Source: QHCE01 sp041743105
GTDB taxonomy: Bacteria; Actinomycetota; Actinomycetes; Mycobacteriales; QHCE01
DNA length: 60,497 nucleotides
Assembly (NCBI GenBank): GCA_041743105.1
Contig: JBGTNI010000029.1
Span: 1-60,497 of the forward strand
Direction: 5' to 3'
Every line of letters begins with the position of its first letter. The first letter of the stretch is position 1. The notes beneath the pieces were generated by a model that worked only from the letters and a program-made list of their open reading frames with translations, made no database searches and had not been told where the DNA came from. This document shows, piece after piece, positions 59,402 through 60,497 of the stretch. Position numbers and translations under genes: made by a program.

Positions 59402-60141
59402 AGCCCCGACTCCGCTGTCCGCACCAGAATGCGCTCGCACTCATCGCAGCGCACCACGTCATCTTCTGGCGCTGCCGCAAGCTTCGCCAACGCGGTACCG
59501 AACAACTCCAGCTGGCAGCCCTGGCATCGTTTCGCTCGCAGCGCCGCCGCACCGACCCCAGCATGCGTTGCCCGCAGCCGCTCATACAACTCCATCAACT
59601 CTGCCGGAAGTTCGGCCACGAGCTCGGTGCGCTCGGAGGAATACCGCGCATCGTCGGTGTCGATCTGCGCGAATGCGGCATCGCGAGCGGCAACCGTAAC
59701 GGCGTGATCGGCGCTCAGCTGCTCCAGCTGCCGCGCCGCGCCAGTGAGCTCAGCGGCAACGGCTTCGCGCTGCTCCATCAAATCCAGCTCACGGTCCTCA
59801 AGGTCACTCTGCTTAATCGCTAAGGTCTGCACCTCATGCTGCATGCTTTCCAGCTCACGTGCCGAGGTGACCGAGCCGGCGTCCATTCGCGCCGTATCCC
59901 GCTGCGCCCGGGTGCGCACGCTGTCTACCTCACGTTCCAGCGCCCGAATCTTTCCGTCAAGTTCCTCTAGCCGCTCCCGCACCTGGCTAAGTACAACTTC
60001 GACGCTATCGACCTGGACTGCGAGCCGCGCAAGTTCGGCAAGCTCGGGCAACGTGGCGCGACGGTGCGTTAGCTGGGCGCGCGCAGTGTCGATGGCTTGC
60101 AGGTCTAGCAAGCGCAGTTGAAGAGCAGGAGCAGCTTTCAT
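59398..60141 (-). CDS. Coiled-coil zinc-ribbon protein (Rv2229c/CT398 type)
   Basis: The 247-residue product is a long antiparallel coiled coil (about residues 10–170) with a C-terminal zinc ribbon: CQGCQLELF (about 204) and CDECERIL (about 233) give the four Cys. The family binds RNA polymerase or nucleic acid in some bacteria; the role is unproven. It lies in the conserved NIF3–zinc ribbon–RNase H order. The ribosome site AAGGTGA precedes ATG 60141. Confidence 0.93.
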   Translation of the reverse strand: MKAAPALQLRLLDLQAIDTARAQLTHRRATLPELAELARLAVQVDSVEVVLSQVRERLEELDGKIRALEREVDSVRTRAQRDTARMDAGSVTSARELESMQHEVQTLAIKQSDLEDRELDLMEQREAVAAELTGAARQLEQLSADHAVTVAARDAAFAQIDTDDARYSSERTELVAELPAELMELYERLRATHAGVGAAALRAKRCQGCQLELFGTALAKLAAAPEDDVVRCDECERILVRTAESGL

Positions 60142-60154
60142 GTCACCTTCACAG

Positions 60155-60497
60155 TCAGGGGGTCAGTACTTGAGTCCAGGGGTCAGTAACCAGGTCGGAG
60201 ACTTCGACGGAGACTTCGTCGCCGAAGTCGGCCCGCAGCGCCCGCGCCGCTTGGTCTAGCCAGGGACGTTCGGTGGCCCAATGGCCGGCGTCAATCAACG
60301 CCGGCCGACCCCTGTCACGACCGTTGGCCAGGTAGTCCGATGCCACGTGATGCCGGATATCCCCGGTGACGAAGACGTCTGCCCCAGCGGTCATCGCCTC
60401 GCCGAGCAGGCTGCCTCCGGCGCCGCCCAACACGGCGACACGTTCGACGAGACGGGCGGGATCGCCCGCGGCGCGTACCCCGACGGGTGCGGCGGGT
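60155..60497 (-). CDS. NIF3-family protein, 5' end outside window
   Basis: The last 114 codons of a NIF3-like protein (Rv2230c type) are present; the start is past the right edge. GGAGGSLLGEAMTAGADVFV, GDIRHHVASDYLANG and IDAGHWATERPWL contain the conserved His/Asp metal ligands of the family. NIF3 proteins are widely conserved, with no agreed function. It is upstream of the zinc-ribbon gene by 13 bases and forms its operon. Confidence 0.93.
   Translation of the reverse strand, partial: PAAPVGVRAAGDPARLVERVAVLGGAGGSLLGEAMTAGADVFVTGDIRHHVASDYLANGRDRGRPALIDAGHWATERPWLDQAARALRADFGDEVSVEVSDLVTDPWTQVLTP

Overview
The window looks like a chromosome segment of a mycothiol-producing actinobacterium of the order Mycobacteriales. 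The reasons are a mycothiol S-conjugate amidase (mca), a GTP-dependent PEP carboxykinase, the glnE–glnA2–panB block followed by rnhA, a zinc-ribbon protein and NIF3, an AAC(2')-I type acetyltransferase, and a GT2/DUF2064/polytopic membrane protein set arranged much like Rv0539–Rv0541 of Mycobacterium tuberculosis. The base composition looks moderate for this order (roughly 60% GC, estimated by eye), and several patches are visibly AT-richer. A smaller, host-associated member of the order would fit, but the species cannot be named from the sequence alone.

Layout. 0–1.7 kb: an unfamiliar gene running off the left edge and a small hypothetical. 1.8–12.6 kb: housekeeping genes (pckG, mca and its small membrane partner, DUF4307, greA, a DrrAB-type ABC exporter, threonine dehydratase, cystathionine gamma-synthase, msrA). 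12.6–15.2 kb: a CopC/CopD-CtaG copper or cytochrome-oxidase assembly pair. 15.4–21.4 kb: toxin–antitoxin pairs interspersed with a RarD transporter, a thioredoxin-like lipoprotein plus CcdA, and debris of a GH3 glycosidase, a VapC toxin and a second RarD. 21.4–25 kb: a minimal type I-E CRISPR remnant, a small secreted protein, an HTH protein, an ADP-ribosylglycohydrolase, and a deletion scar joining two truncated genes. 25–29.2 kb: a SigF-type sigma factor and a complete csoR–copZ–copA copper operon. 29.2–33.6 kb: two more toxin–antitoxin pairs, an S9 peptidase, a GNAT and a YCII-like protein.

33.8–39.3 kb is the most foreign part: a small secreted I36-like protein, a diverged nucleoside-hydrolase-like protein with a proline-rich tail, an integrase relic, an uncharacterised helical protein, an IS30 relic and a PLP-dependent deaminase-like enzyme. 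39.3–60.5 kb is mostly conserved core: GNAT, tRNA-Ala, YqgE, a CooC-like protein without a P-loop, three small membrane proteins, a methyltransferase/DUF2064/GT2 operon facing an orphan and apparently degenerate histidine kinase, a mannosyltransferase-like membrane protein, glnE, glnA2, aac(2')-I, nadE, panB, a CmtR-like sensor with a CDF transporter, a monooxygenase-fold protein, RNase P RNA, rnhA, a zinc-ribbon protein and NIF3 (cut by the right edge).

Themes. There are five apparently intact toxin–antitoxin pairs plus one vapC relic. Three metal or copper systems are present (CsoR/CopZ/CopA, CopC/CopD, CmtR/CDF). Intergenic inverted repeats are unusually prominent. Two of them (about 43.7 and 58.9 kb) are copies of one element of about 66 bp whose 14–16 bp arms read GCCACGAGYGTGAC.
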